Positions 24,750 through 35,984 of a stretch of DNA of 64,000 nucleotides are shown piece after piece. Location of the stretch: NCBI RefSeq assembly GCF_021129305.1, contig NZ_JAJOMB010000011.1, positions 186,001 to 250,000 on the forward strand. Reading direction: 5' to 3'. Each line of letters begins with the position of its first letter. Position 1 is the stretch's first letter. Under the pieces are notes generated by a model. The model did no database searches, was not told the DNA's origin, and saw only the letters and a list, made by a program, of their open reading frames with translations. Origin of the DNA: Kineosporia babensis. Lineage in GTDB: Bacteria > Actinomycetota > Actinomycetes > Actinomycetales > Kineosporiaceae. The position numbers and the translations under genes were made by a program.

Positions 24750-25574
24750 TCAGCGGGTACTGCCGGCCAGCAGGCCGTTGACGATGTAGCGGTTGAAGGT
24801 CAGGGCCAGGACGACCGGGACGACGATGGCCAGCACGCCGGCCGCATCGAGCAGGGTCACCGGGACCACGTGGCGTCCTTGCAGACCAGCGATCACGACG
24901 GTGAGGGGCTGGGTGGACAGGTCGCTGGAAAGCACCAGCGGGAACAGGAACTGCGCCCAGGCGAAGAGGAAGGTGATCAGCGCGGTGGAGATGATTCCGG
25001 GACGGGCGAGCGGGAGGACGATGTGCCAGAGCACCTGCAGCCGGCCCGCTCCGTCGACGGTCGCGGCTTCCTCCAGGCTGACCGGCATGCTGGAGAAGTA
25101 GTTGTACAGGACCCAGGTGGCCAGCGGCAGGAATCCGGAGACGTAGACCAGCACGATCCCGGTGTAGGTGTTGACCAGGGAGAACTGGCTCATGATCCGG
25201 TAGAGCGGGATCAGGGTGGTGTAGGCCGGTAGCGTCATGGTGGCCAGAACGGTGTAGAAGATCACCTTTCGGCCGCGGAACCGCATCCGGGCGAAGGCGT
25301 AGGCCGCCAGGGTGGCCAGCAGCACGGTCACGACGGTGGCGGCGCCGCACTCGATCACGATGTTCCAGGCCGAGCGGCGGATCTGGGCCGGTACTTCGCC
25401 GTCGCCGGTCAACAGGGTGCGATAGTTCTCCAAAGTCGGGTTCAACGGCAGGAACTGCACCGGTGTGGCCCGGGCGTCGGACTCGGTCTGCAGGCTGGTG
25501 CGCACCGCCCAGTAGATCGGGACGAGTGACCAGAGCAGCAGCAGGGCCAGACCGATGCGGCGGGCCGGCTTCAC
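24750..25574 (-). CDS. Carbohydrate ABC permease (MalG type)
   Basis: A 274-aa inner-membrane permease with six membrane segments. Its CUT1-family EAA loop reads EEAATVDGAGRLQVLWHIVLP, with LPLARPGI just after. The start is a GTG with GGTGGAG upstream, overlapping the stop of the first permease by 4 bp (GTGA). It pairs with the MalF-type subunit and the lipoprotein. No ATPase gene is in the operon, so a shared MsiK-type ATPase encoded elsewhere probably powers it, as in Streptomyces CUT1 systems. Confidence 0.92.
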   Translation of the reverse strand: MKPARRIGLALLLLWSLVPIYWAVRTSLQTESDARATPVQFLPLNPTLENYRTLLTGDGEVPAQIRRSAWNIVIECGAATVVTVLLATLAAYAFARMRFRGRKVIFYTVLATMTLPAYTTLIPLYRIMSQFSLVNTYTGIVLVYVSGFLPLATWVLYNYFSSMPVSLEEAATVDGAGRLQVLWHIVLPLARPGIISTALITFLFAWAQFLFPLVLSSDLSTQPLTVVIAGLQGRHVVPVTLLDAAGVLAIVVPVVLALTFNRYIVNGLLAGSTR

Positions 25575-26476
25575 ATCTCCACCTTTCGGTAGACCAGCCG
25601 CACCACGGCCATTGAGATCGCCAGGGTGGCCAGCGTGATCAGCAGGGTGAGGGCGTAACCGGCTCCGAAGTCGAGGTTCTGGAAACTGACGAAGTAGGTC
25701 TGCATGGTCACCGAGGCACCGGTCGAGGCGGCCCCGTTGAGCACGTAGGGCTGGTCGAACACGTTCAGGGTGGCGATCACGGCCTGCACCATGGCGACGG
25801 CGATTCCGGGCCGGGCCAGCGGCAGGGTGATCCGGCGGAAGGCGGCCCAGGGCGAGCAGCCGTCGAGTTGTGCGGCCTCGTACAGCTCGTCCGGGATCAG
25901 TTGCAGCGCGGCCAGGATCAGCAGGGCGGACAGCGGGGTGATCTGCCAGACCTGGACCAGCTCGATCAGGCCGATGGTCAGCAGCCGGTTCTGGCCGAGC
26001 AGCAGACCGCCGTCGGCCCCGAACAGCTGCAGGACCGCGCTGATCAGACCGGAGTTCGGCTCGAAGATGCCCTGCCAGAGAATGCCCTCGACCACGCCGG
26101 GCAGCGCCCAGGGCAGGATCATCACCGCGATCACCAGACTCCGCCCGCGGAACGGCCTTTGCAGGAGCACCGCCGCGGCGGTCCCCAGCAGCGTCGACAG
26201 CGTGACCCCGATGAGCACGTAGAGGCCGGTATTGGCCATGCTGGAACGCACGGCCGCATCCCCGAAGAGCCCGGTGAAGTTGCTCAGACCCGCCCACCGC
26301 ATCGGTGGGTCCAGGGCGTCGACAATGAAGAACGACTGCACCACCGCGAAAACCGCAGGCAGCAGGGCCAACCCGGCGATGAACAAGGTCACCGGCGCGA
26401 CCATCAGGTAGGGCAGAACATCAAACCTGCTTGGGGACGATTGAACTGTCGCCTTGGGAGCCAGGACCGCCGTCAT
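25571..26476 (-). CDS. Carbohydrate ABC permease (MalF type)
   Basis: A 301-aa permease with six membrane segments and the EAA loop YEAAQLDGCSPWAAFRRITL followed by PLARPGIAVAMV. The N-terminal cytoplasmic segment is short. The ATG overlaps the stop of the substrate-binding-protein gene (ATGA). It is the first permease of the CUT1 pair, with the next gene as its partner. Confidence 0.92.
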   Translation of the reverse strand: MTAVLAPKATVQSSPSRFDVLPYLMVAPVTLFIAGLALLPAVFAVVQSFFIVDALDPPMRWAGLSNFTGLFGDAAVRSSMANTGLYVLIGVTLSTLLGTAAAVLLQRPFRGRSLVIAVMILPWALPGVVEGILWQGIFEPNSGLISAVLQLFGADGGLLLGQNRLLTIGLIELVQVWQITPLSALLILAALQLIPDELYEAAQLDGCSPWAAFRRITLPLARPGIAVAMVQAVIATLNVFDQPYVLNGAASTGASVTMQTYFVSFQNLDFGAGYALTLLITLATLAISMAVVRLVYRKVEM

Positions 26477-27798
26477 GCAGCACCGGCCAGATCCTCGGCC
26501 GCCTCGGCGATCGTGCCGACCGCCTGCTCCACACTCATCGATCCGGTCGCCGCCGCGTGCAGGCTGGTGTAGACCGCGTTCGAGAACTTCGGGTACCAGG
26601 TCGGAGCGCCGCCTTCGAACACCGGCTGGGAACCTTCCAGCATGGTGACCAGTTCGGCGCCGCCCGCCAGCTTGTCGGCGTTCACCATACGATCGACCGC
26701 GGAGACGTGCGACGGCAGGGGGTAGGCCTCGTAGATCTTCTCCGGGCCGTCCAGCCCGGAGAACGCGGCCTGGGTCTCAGCACTGGCGAACCAGTCGATG
26801 AACTTGGCTGCGGCGTCAGGGTATTTGGCCTGCTTCGGAATACCCACCGCATCGGGGTTGGACAGGTTCGCCGCCGGACCGGTCACGCCCGGCGTGGGCA
26901 GATACTCCACATCACCGGCGACCTTGGACGAGCCCTCGACGTCGTAAATCGTTCCCACGGTTCCGGAGTAGTCCGAGAACGTGCTCGCCACCTGACCGGT
27001 GGCCATCAGCGTCTGCTGCCCCTGAGAGTCCGTCACGTTGATGTTTCCGGGCGGGACGAGACCTTCTTTGAGCGCACCGATCATCCACTGCGCCGCCTGG
27101 AATCCGGCCGAACCGGGCTCCTTGAACTGCGGATTCCCCTCGGCGTCGAGCACGGTCCCGCCGAATGCGGCGGTGGTCTCGTACCAGTAGGTGGACAGGC
27201 CCTCGGCGGCGGCGAACGGGATGTTCAGCGGGTACTCGACCACCCCGGCCTGCTTGATCCTGCGCAGATCGTCGGTGTAATCGTCCATGGTTCGTGGCAT
27301 CTCACCGATCCCGGCCTTCTCGAACATGGCCCGGTTGACCGTCGTGACCATGAACGAGGCGTCGTACGGAATCCCGACCACGTGCCCGTCGCTGGTGAAC
27401 GACGCAAGCTGCGGGACATCGTCCTTCATTGCCGCGGTGTCCAGGAAGGTCTCCATCGGGGTGAACCAGCCGAGCTTGCCCAGCTGCCCGACCCGCGACC
27501 AGTCCACGTTGGTGGCGTCGGCGAAGTAGGTGTTGGCGGCCGCCGCGGCAGAGATCTTGGTCTGCAGGCTGTCCCAGTCCAGGTTGGTCCAGTTCACCGT
27601 GATCCCGGTTTCCTCGGTGAACTCGGCCAGCAGCGCCTTGGGTGGAGGTTCGGCGGCCAGCACCACGTTGATCGTGACCCCGCTGGTCTGGTCCGAGGCG
27701 TTCTTGTTGCCGACGCTGGGGGCTCCGCAGCCGGCCGCCACCAGGGCCGCGGTCAGGCCCAGGGCCGCGATGAGCTTGCTGCTTCTGGTCCTCGGCAT
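26473..27798 (-). CDS. Sugar-binding lipoprotein of an ABC transporter
   Basis: A 441-aa extracellular solute-binding protein of family 1. A lipobox LVAAGCGAP follows a hydrophobic signal, so the mature protein is lipid-anchored at Cys24. The substrate-binding fold is recognised from EEPPPKALLAEF-like strand and helix spacing, GQVASTFSDYSGTVG and PEKIYEAYPLPS. The frame is open 37 codons further upstream, but the ATG has GAGGAG six bases before it and gives a normal signal. It is first in the operon and is read from the region holding the TGMGCAG boxes. The ligand is probably an oligosaccharide or glycoside for the GH4 enzyme. Confidence 0.92.
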   Translation of the reverse strand: MPRTRSSKLIAALGLTAALVAAGCGAPSVGNKNASDQTSGVTINVVLAAEPPPKALLAEFTEETGITVNWTNLDWDSLQTKISAAAAANTYFADATNVDWSRVGQLGKLGWFTPMETFLDTAAMKDDVPQLASFTSDGHVVGIPYDASFMVTTVNRAMFEKAGIGEMPRTMDDYTDDLRRIKQAGVVEYPLNIPFAAAEGLSTYWYETTAAFGGTVLDAEGNPQFKEPGSAGFQAAQWMIGALKEGLVPPGNINVTDSQGQQTLMATGQVASTFSDYSGTVGTIYDVEGSSKVAGDVEYLPTPGVTGPAANLSNPDAVGIPKQAKYPDAAAKFIDWFASAETQAAFSGLDGPEKIYEAYPLPSHVSAVDRMVNADKLAGGAELVTMLEGSQPVFEGGAPTWYPKFSNAVYTSLHAAATGSMSVEQAVGTIAEAAEDLAGAA

Positions 27799-27829
27799 GA
27801 CGCTCCTCGAAGGATGGCGTGCGCGAAAG

Positions 27830-27972
27830 TGAGCAGTTCTCGATTTTCCCTGCGCAGAACTGCGCAGTTGGTGAACTGAACCGTACGATTTGGGCTCAAC
27901 CAGCGTCAATGACGGAATCGAACATTCCTGTTACGAGCAGTGGGATGCGCAAATGAGCAGTCCAATGCGCAG
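27830..27972. promoter_or_regulatory. Array of TGMGCAG boxes, probable DeoR operators
   Basis: TGAGCAG at 27830 and 27954 and TGCGCAG at 27851, 27861 and 27966, with TGCGCAA at 27946, lie between the divergent uptake operon and deoR. All have the same orientation. Near pairs are 8, 10 and 12 bp apart. DeoR-type repressors commonly bind direct repeats, so these boxes are the likely sites for the adjoining regulator. Confidence 0.6.
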
Positions 27973-27990
27973 ATTGGTTAGGGTGAAAAG

Positions 27991-28746
27991 GTGCGGAGAG
28001 CGGAACGGCTGAGCGCGATCCTCGACCAGGTGCGCACCGACGGCAGCGTCGACGTGCTCGAGCTGGCCACCTCGCTGGGTGTCTCGGGGGCCACGGTGCG
28101 CCGCGACCTGCAGGCGCTGGCCGAGAACCGGATGCTGGTGCGCACCCGGGGCGGGGCGATGTCCAACGACATCGGCGACGAACTGCCGTCCCGGCTGAAG
28201 GCCCCGCGCTTCCAGGCGGAGAAGAAGCGCATCGGTGCCGCTGCGGCCGCGCTGGTCCCCGACGGCGCCGTGGTCGGGCTGACCGGCGGCTCGACCGCAC
28301 TGGAAGTGGCCCGCGCCCTGGCCCGCCGGCGCGGCGTCACCATCGTCACCAACGCCATCGACCTGGCTGAGGAACTGGCCGGAAACTCGGGCCTGCGCAT
28401 CGTGGTGATCGGTGGAATCCTGCGCACCTCAAGAGAACTCGTGGGTCCGGCCGCGGAGACCATGCTCTCGAACTACCACCTGGACATCGCCTTCGTCGGA
28501 GTGGACGGACTCACCCCGGACGAGGGCTGCACCACCTACGACGAGATGGAAGCCCAGACCGACCTGGCCTTCCTGCGCCGGGCCCGCCGCAGCGTGGTGA
28601 TCGCCGACTCCTCCAAGCTCGGCAAGGTCACCTTCGCCCGGATCAGCCCACTGGCCGAGGTGGACGACGTGGTCACCGACACCGGCGCCGAGCCGGAACA
28701 ACTCGAGGCGATCGAAGCTACCGGCGTTCAGGTAACGGCGATTTAG
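27991..28746 (+). CDS. DeoR/GlpR-family transcriptional regulator
   Basis: A 251-aa regulator with the DeoR winged helix (RAERLSAILDQVRTDGSVDV, ATSLGVSGATVRRDLQAL) and the DeoRC sugar-phosphate sensor: GLTGGSTALEVARAL, TIVTNAIDLAEEL, IAFVGVDGLTPDEGCTTYDE. These repress sugar operons until a sugar phosphate binds. The GTG start has AGGGTG upstream. It is divergent from the GH4/ABC operon, and the repeats between fit its control. Its stop overlaps by 3-4 bp the convergent sorC gene. Confidence 0.93.
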   Translation: MRRAERLSAILDQVRTDGSVDVLELATSLGVSGATVRRDLQALAENRMLVRTRGGAMSNDIGDELPSRLKAPRFQAEKKRIGAAAAALVPDGAVVGLTGGSTALEVARALARRRGVTIVTNAIDLAEELAGNSGLRIVVIGGILRTSRELVGPAAETMLSNYHLDIAFVGVDGLTPDEGCTTYDEMEAQTDLAFLRRARRSVVIADSSKLGKVTFARISPLAEVDDVVTDTGAEPEQLEAIEATGVQVTAI

Positions 28747-29744
28747 CCTTCGGCAGCCAGGCGTTCGGCTACGCGGTGGTCGGTGATCAGGACGTTGACC
28801 CAGCCGCCCTGGAGCGATGCACGGATGGCGTTGTACTTGCGGTCGCCGCCGGCGACGCCGACGCGGCGGGGCACCCGGCGCAGTACGTCGGCGCCGATAC
28901 CGATCAGGCGGTCCTCGAAGGGGGTGGTGATGTGCTCGCCGTGGGCGTCGAAAAAGCGTAGGCAGACGTCGCCGACTGCGCCGAGGCGCCGCAGGTGAGC
29001 GGTTTCGGTCTCGGCGATGGCGTTTCCGCTCTGGCGCAGCAGGGGTGAGGGTTCGAGGCTGCCGATGCCGGCGAGCAGCAGGGTGAGGTGTTCCCAGGCG
29101 CGGAGCACGTCGGCGATGGCCTGGTCGGCGACCAGACCGTCGCGGGTGGCGGACGATGCAACCAGACCAGGAGCGGGTAGGTAGACGGCGTTGCCCCCGG
29201 TCATCTGAGCCAGGCGGCCGGTCAGGCGGGTGGCGGTGGCCTGGGCGGTGACCACGCCCATGCCGCCGAGCACCTGCACCACCTCTTCGGTGGTGCGGGC
29301 CGGGCGGGGCTGCATCGCCTCCACCGTGGCCAGCAGGGTCGAACTCCAGGACGAGATGCCCACCCGTTCGCCGCCCATCAGCGTGGTCTCCAGGTAGACC
29401 GCGGCGGTCGAGGCCAGGGCGGGCAGGATGCGTTCTTCCTCGGTCTCGTCGCCGGTGTCGGCCACCACCACCTCGCTCAGGCCGTACTTCTGCTCGACCG
29501 CTTCCTCCATGTCGGCGTACACCCCGCGCGGTGAGATCACGATGGTGCGCACGATGCCCAGCTCGACCGCCTTCTTCAGCAGCCGGGACACCCGTGGCTG
29601 CGAAATATGCAGCTGGGCGGCAATTTCGGGCTGACGCAGGCCGCGCTCGTGGTACATCCGGGCGACCTTGGTGAGCAGCCTGATCTGGCCGGCGGGCAGG
29701 ACCGGACCGGCAGGGCCGGGGCGGCGGGACGGCGCGTCAGTCAT
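28743..29744 (-). CDS. SorC/DeoR-type sugar-binding regulator
   Basis: A 333-aa regulator of the SorC family with an N-terminal helix-turn-helix (RMYHERGLRQPEIAAQLH, SQPRVSRLLKKAVELGIVR) and a large effector domain (VGISSWSSTLLATVEAM, LLLAGIGSLEPSPLL, GVAGGDRKYNAIRASLQ). Relatives bind phosphorylated sugars and regulate the operon beside them, often as activators. It is divergent from the eight-gene sugar operon. An inverted repeat TGTCAA-N8-TTGACA lies in the 127-bp gap and is the probable binding site. Confidence 0.93.
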   Translation of the reverse strand: MTDAPSRRPGPAGPVLPAGQIRLLTKVARMYHERGLRQPEIAAQLHISQPRVSRLLKKAVELGIVRTIVISPRGVYADMEEAVEQKYGLSEVVVADTGDETEEERILPALASTAAVYLETTLMGGERVGISSWSSTLLATVEAMQPRPARTTEEVVQVLGGMGVVTAQATATRLTGRLAQMTGGNAVYLPAPGLVASSATRDGLVADQAIADVLRAWEHLTLLLAGIGSLEPSPLLRQSGNAIAETETAHLRRLGAVGDVCLRFFDAHGEHITTPFEDRLIGIGADVLRRVPRRVGVAGGDRKYNAIRASLQGGWVNVLITDHRVAERLAAEG

Positions 29745-29821
29745 GTCTGCACATATCTATTCGACAGCGGCGAGCTATGCAGTATGCCACGTCGCGCCCG
29801 CATCCGAACCCGTCCAGGGGA

Positions 29822-29865
29822 TGTCAAATCGACCATTGACAGCAGCAGCACCGGCGCCACATCAT
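29822..29865 (+). promoter_or_regulatory. Promoter and operator of the apiose-type operon
   Basis: TGTCAA (29822-29827) and TTGACA (29836-29841) form an inverted repeat spaced by 8 bp. The right half also makes a -35 box, with CATCAT (29860-29865) 18 bp on as a -10. Transcription would begin at about the ATG at 29872, so the first gene may be leaderless. ATGGAT-ATTC-ATCCAT (29890-29905) is a further palindrome just inside the gene. Confidence 0.5.
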
Positions 29866-29871
29866 CGAGCC

Positions 29872-30546
29872 ATGTCCAATCAACGTCGAATGGATATTCA
29901 TCCATGGCTGCGCCCCGCCACCGGGGTGCTGTTGCTCGGCCTTCTGAGTGCCTGCTCGCAGGTGCCCGGCATCTACACGATCGAGAGCAAGAGCGACGCG
30001 CAGGCCGCGGCCAGCAGCCAGACGTTCGATCCGGCCGCCTACGTCGAGGCCGCGTGGGACTCCAAAGTGCTTCCGGCAGTGCAAGAACAAGCAACGGACG
30101 CGTCGACTCTCCTCCCGGCGATCGCGGACGATCCCGAGGCGGCCGGCGAGCAGTACGGCAACCGTCCCGGAGTCGGCAGCCCGTTCTCGTTCCTGATCAA
30201 GGGCACGGGCACGGTCACCGAGGTGGACGCCGAGAGCCCGACCGCTCCCCTCACCGTGCAACTGGACGGCGTTGACGAGGAAGTCAGCATCGGGACCGGC
30301 ACGGTGATCGCCGGTACCGCGCTGCGCGACGCAGTCGGCTTCATCAGCTTCAGCGAATTCAACAATCAACTCGACTACGCCGATGTGGCGACGAAGCTGA
30401 ACGACCGGGTGCGCACCGACGTCCTCAAGCAGTTGCCCGAAGACCGGGGAGCGCTCGAAGGAGCGAAAGTCTCCTTCAGCGGCGCCTTCTCCGCACTGGT
30501 CCCGGGCACGGTGATGATCGTCCCGGTCACGCTCGAGGTGAGCTGA
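29872..30546 (+). CDS. DUF2291 family lipoprotein
   Basis: A 224-aa protein with a signal ending in lipobox GLLSACSQ, then a DUF2291 domain (IKGTGTVTEVDAESPTAPL, GTALRDAVGFISFSEFNN, PGTVMIVPVTLEVS). DUF2291 genes travel with ribose-type sugar ABC transporters. Their role in transport is unknown. The ATG has no evident ribosome site, in keeping with the leaderless promoter proposed upstream. ATG 29821 or 29890 are alternatives. Its stop overlaps the start of the ATPase gene (TGATG). Confidence 0.82.
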   Translation: MSNQRRMDIHPWLRPATGVLLLGLLSACSQVPGIYTIESKSDAQAAASSQTFDPAAYVEAAWDSKVLPAVQEQATDASTLLPAIADDPEAAGEQYGNRPGVGSPFSFLIKGTGTVTEVDAESPTAPLTVQLDGVDEEVSIGTGTVIAGTALRDAVGFISFSEFNNQLDYADVATKLNDRVRTDVLKQLPEDRGALEGAKVSFSGAFSALVPGTVMIVPVTLEVS

Positions 30547-32050
30547 TGCTCACCGCAGAGGGCGTGAGCAAGAACTACGGCGGGGTGCACGCCCTGCGCG
30601 ACGTCACCTTCACCGCCCACCGCGGCAAGGTCAACGTGCTGGTCGGGGAGAACGGCGCGGGCAAGTCCACACTGATGAAGATCCTCTGCGGGGCCGAGCG
30701 GCCGAGCTCGGGCACCATCCGGCTCGAGGGCGAGGCGGTCCAGATCGACAGCCCGCGCACGGCGATGGCGCACGGCATCGGCATCATCCACCAGGAGCTC
30801 AGCCTCTTCCCCAACCTCTCGATCGCCGAGAACCTTTTCGCCGGGCGGGAACTGCGCCAGCGCGGGTTCAGCGATCTGCAGACCCAGCGCGGCCGCTCGA
30901 AGGAGGTGCTGGCCCGGCTCGGCCAGAGCCACCTGGACCCGGACCGGCTGGTCGGCGAACTCCCGATCGGCCAGCAGCAACTCGTCGAGATCGCCCGGGT
31001 GCTGCTGGAGGACGTGCGCATCCTGATCATGGACGAGCCCACCTCGGCCTTGTCCAACCACGAGGTGGACATCCTGTTCACGGTGATCGGCGACCTGCTG
31101 GCCGACGACGTGACGATCATCTACATCTCGCACAAGCTGGACGAGTTCCGCCGGATCGGCGACCACGTCACGGTTCTGCGGGACGGCCGGCTGGTGGCGC
31201 ACGAGCGGATGGATCGCACCGACACCGCCTGGATCGTGCGGCAGATGGTCGGCCGCGATCCGGACAGCCTGTTCACCCGTAACCGCTCCGAGACCGGCGA
31301 AACCCTGCTCTCGGTGGATGGTCTCACCGTGGCCGGGCCCACCCGGGCGCTGGTCGACGACGTGAGCCTCCAGGTCCGGGCCGGTGAGGTGGTCGGGATC
31401 TACGGCCTGATGGGAGCCGGGCGCACCGAGCTGATGGAAGCCCTGATGGGCCTGCGGAAAACGGCTTCGGGCACGGTGGCGGTCAAAGGACGCGTGGAGC
31501 CGGCCGGGACGGTCAGGGCCCGGCTGGCCGCGGGGCTGGCTCTGGTACCGGAAGACCGGCAGCGCGACGGCCTGGTCCAGACCATGTCGGTGCGCGACAA
31601 CATCGTCCTGTCCACCCTGAACCGGCTGACCCGGGGCGGGCTGTTCCGGCGCGGGGCGCAACGGCAGACGGCCCAGCGCAAGGTCGACGAACTGGCCATC
31701 AAGGTGGGCGATCTCGCTCTGGCGATCACCTCGCTCAGCGGGGGCAACCAGCAGAAGGTGGTGCTGGCCCGGGCGATGCTCACCGACCCGGTGGTGCTGC
31801 TGCTCGACGAGCCCACCCGGGGCGTGGACGTGGGCGCCAAGAGCCAGATCGCCGACCTGATGGCCGGGCTGGCCCAGGCCGGGTTCGGCGTCCTGTTCAT
31901 CTCGTCCGAACTGGCCGAGGTGATGGCCATCGCCGACCGGGTGCTGGTGATGGCCGCCGGCCGGATCACCGCCGAGTTCGACGCGGACGAGCTCACCGAA
32001 GAGGCGCTGGTCGCGGCCTCCGCATCGAAACCGGCTATGGAGGTCGAAGA

Positions 32051-32054
<4 letters not shown>
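30546..32054 (+). CDS. Sugar ABC transporter ATPase (RbsA/MglA type)
   Basis: A 502-aa protein of two fused ABC domains. The first has GENGAGKSTL, signature LPIGQQQLVEIARVL and LIMDEPTSAL. The second has the reduced Walker A GLMGAGRTEL, signature LSGGNQQKVVLARAM and LLLDEPTRGVDVGAK. This is the standard CUT2 arrangement in which the second site is weak. It energises the permease that follows. The operon context of split transketolase, kinase and isomerase points to a C5 sugar, D-apiose being the best fit. Confidence 0.93.
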
Positions 32055-34143
<2,089 letters not shown>

Positions 34144-34155
34144 GGAGAACAACCC

Positions 34156-35046
34156 ATGCTGGTCGCCGATCCCAACGGTGTCGCCGGCTGGCGCCGGTTC
34201 CGCGAGGAACTGAGCGCGGCCGACGACCCGGGCAAGGCCCACCTGCTGGCGGCCCAGGCCGCGCGGCTGCGGGCCGCCGACATCCGCATGATCAACCGGG
34301 CCGGGCTCGGGCACGTCGGCGGCGACATGTCGGTGCTGGACATCCTGACCACTCTGGTGTTCGGGGTTCTCCAGATCGACCCGGAACAGCCCGAGGCCCC
34401 CGATCGCGACCGGCTGATCCTCAGCAAGGGCCACAGCGCCGGGGCGCTCTACGCCACGCTGGCGGCGGCCGGCTTCTTTCCCGAGTCCGAGCTGGAGACC
34501 TTCGCCCAGCCGCTCTCGGCGCTGAACGGTCACCCGAACCGCGTGAAAGTCCCTGGTGTAGAGACGAACACCGGTCCGCTGGGGCACGGCCTGCCGGTCG
34601 CGGTCGGGATGGCCGTGGCCGGGGTGCTGGCCGCCTCGGACCGCAAGGTGTTCGTGGTGCTGGGTGACGGCGAACTGCAGGAGGGCAGCAACTGGGAGGC
34701 GGCGATGGCGGCCGGGCACCGAAAGCTGGCCAACCTCACCGCGATCGTCGACCGGAACCGGCTCCAGCAGGGTGCCCGCACCGAGGACACGGTCACGCTG
34801 GAGCCGCTGGCCGACAAGTGGACGGCGTTCGGCTGGCGGGTGGTGGAGCTGGACGGCCACGATCACCTCGCTCTGCTGGACGCTTTCACCCAGCCCCGGG
34901 ACGAGCGGCCGACCTGTGTGATCGCCCGGACGGTGAAGGGCAAGGGCATCTCGTTCATGGAGGACCGGGTGGAGTGGCACCACAAGGTGCCCAGCGGCGA
35001 GCAGGTCACCACCGCTCTGCAGGAACTGGAGGAAGTACAGGCATGA
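34156..35046 (+). CDS. aptA: Split transketolase N-terminal subunit (AptA-like)
   Basis: A 296-aa thiamine-diphosphate half of a two-subunit transketolase. It has GLGHVGGDMSVLDILTTL, ILSKGHSAGALYATLAAAG, GPLGHGLPVAVGMAVA and the ThDP/Mg motif LGDGELQEGSNWEAAMAA with the Asn in IVDRNRLQQ. In the D-apiose pathway the AptA/AptB pair converts apulose 4-phosphate to dihydroxyacetone phosphate units and a C2 acceptor product. The C-terminal half is the next gene, overlapping by 4 bp. A different pentose transketolase is the alternative. Confidence 0.85.
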   Translation: MLVADPNGVAGWRRFREELSAADDPGKAHLLAAQAARLRAADIRMINRAGLGHVGGDMSVLDILTTLVFGVLQIDPEQPEAPDRDRLILSKGHSAGALYATLAAAGFFPESELETFAQPLSALNGHPNRVKVPGVETNTGPLGHGLPVAVGMAVAGVLAASDRKVFVVLGDGELQEGSNWEAAMAAGHRKLANLTAIVDRNRLQQGARTEDTVTLEPLADKWTAFGWRVVELDGHDHLALLDAFTQPRDERPTCVIARTVKGKGISFMEDRVEWHHKVPSGEQVTTALQELEEVQA

Positions 35047-35984
35047 GCGCTGTCATCGACACCGCGCCGACGTTCGACTGCCGGGTGGCCTTCGCCGAGG
35101 AACTGATCGCGCTGGCCGAGCAGGACCCGCGGATCGTCGCGGTCTGCAACGACTCGGTCGGCTCGAGCAACCTGGTCGGGTTCCGCGAGAAGTTCCCGGA
35201 CCGGCTGATCAACGTGGGTATCGCCGAGCAGGACATGGTCGGGGTGGGCGCCGGGCTGGCGCTCAGTGGTTACGTGCCGTTCGTCTGCGGGGCGGCGCCG
35301 TTCCTGACCGGGCGGGCGCTGGAGCAGATCAAGGCCGATGTCGCGTACAGCCAGGCGCCGGTGGTGCTGTGCGGGATGAGCCCGGGGATGGCCTACGGCG
35401 AACTCGGCCCGACCCATCACTCGATCGAGGATCTGGCCTGGCTTCGGGCGGTTGCCGGGCTGGGGATCGTGGTGCCGGCCGATCCGCTGCAGACTCGCGA
35501 GGCGGTGCGCTGGGCGGCTTCGGCGGCTACTCCGGTGTTCCTGCGGGTCGGGCGGTTCAAGGTTCCGGCCGTCAGCTCGGGCTTTTCGTTCGGGAAGGCG
35601 GAGGAGCTGCGCAGCGGCGACGGTATTGCCCTGGTGGCCACCGGTTCGATGGTCTCGCGGGCGGTTCAGGCGGCGGAAGTCCTGGCGGGCGAGGGCATTG
35701 CGGCCCGGGTTCTGAACATGGCCACGATCGCTCCCTTGGACGAGGCTGCGGTGGTGCGGGCGGTGCACCAGACCCGCGGCATCGTCACGGTCGAAGAGGC
35801 GACGATCACCGGCGGGCTGGGGGCGGCCGTGGGCGAGATCAATCTGCGGCAGGCCCGACCGGTGCCGATGCGGATGCTGGGCTCACCTCGGGAGTTCGCG
35901 CCGACCGGCGATACGGCCTTTCTGCTGGAGCATTTCGGGCTGACCGCCGAGGGCATCGCCGCCGCCGGTCGTGAGCTGGCCTGA
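35043..35984 (+). CDS. aptB: Split transketolase C-terminal subunit (AptB-like)
   Basis: A 313-aa subunit with the pyrimidine-binding domain (catalytic Glu in INVGIAEQDMVGVGAGLA, GPTHHSIEDLAWLRAV) and the C-terminal transketolase domain (GIVTVEEATITGGLGAAVGE). It completes the enzyme begun by the previous gene. The ATG overlaps the previous stop and its own stop overlaps the kinase start (TGATG). Cytoplasmic heterotetramer is the expected form. Confidence 0.85.
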   Translation: MSAVIDTAPTFDCRVAFAEELIALAEQDPRIVAVCNDSVGSSNLVGFREKFPDRLINVGIAEQDMVGVGAGLALSGYVPFVCGAAPFLTGRALEQIKADVAYSQAPVVLCGMSPGMAYGELGPTHHSIEDLAWLRAVAGLGIVVPADPLQTREAVRWAASAATPVFLRVGRFKVPAVSSGFSFGKAEELRSGDGIALVATGSMVSRAVQAAEVLAGEGIAARVLNMATIAPLDEAAVVRAVHQTRGIVTVEEATITGGLGAAVGEINLRQARPVPMRMLGSPREFAPTGDTAFLLEHFGLTAEGIAAAGRELA

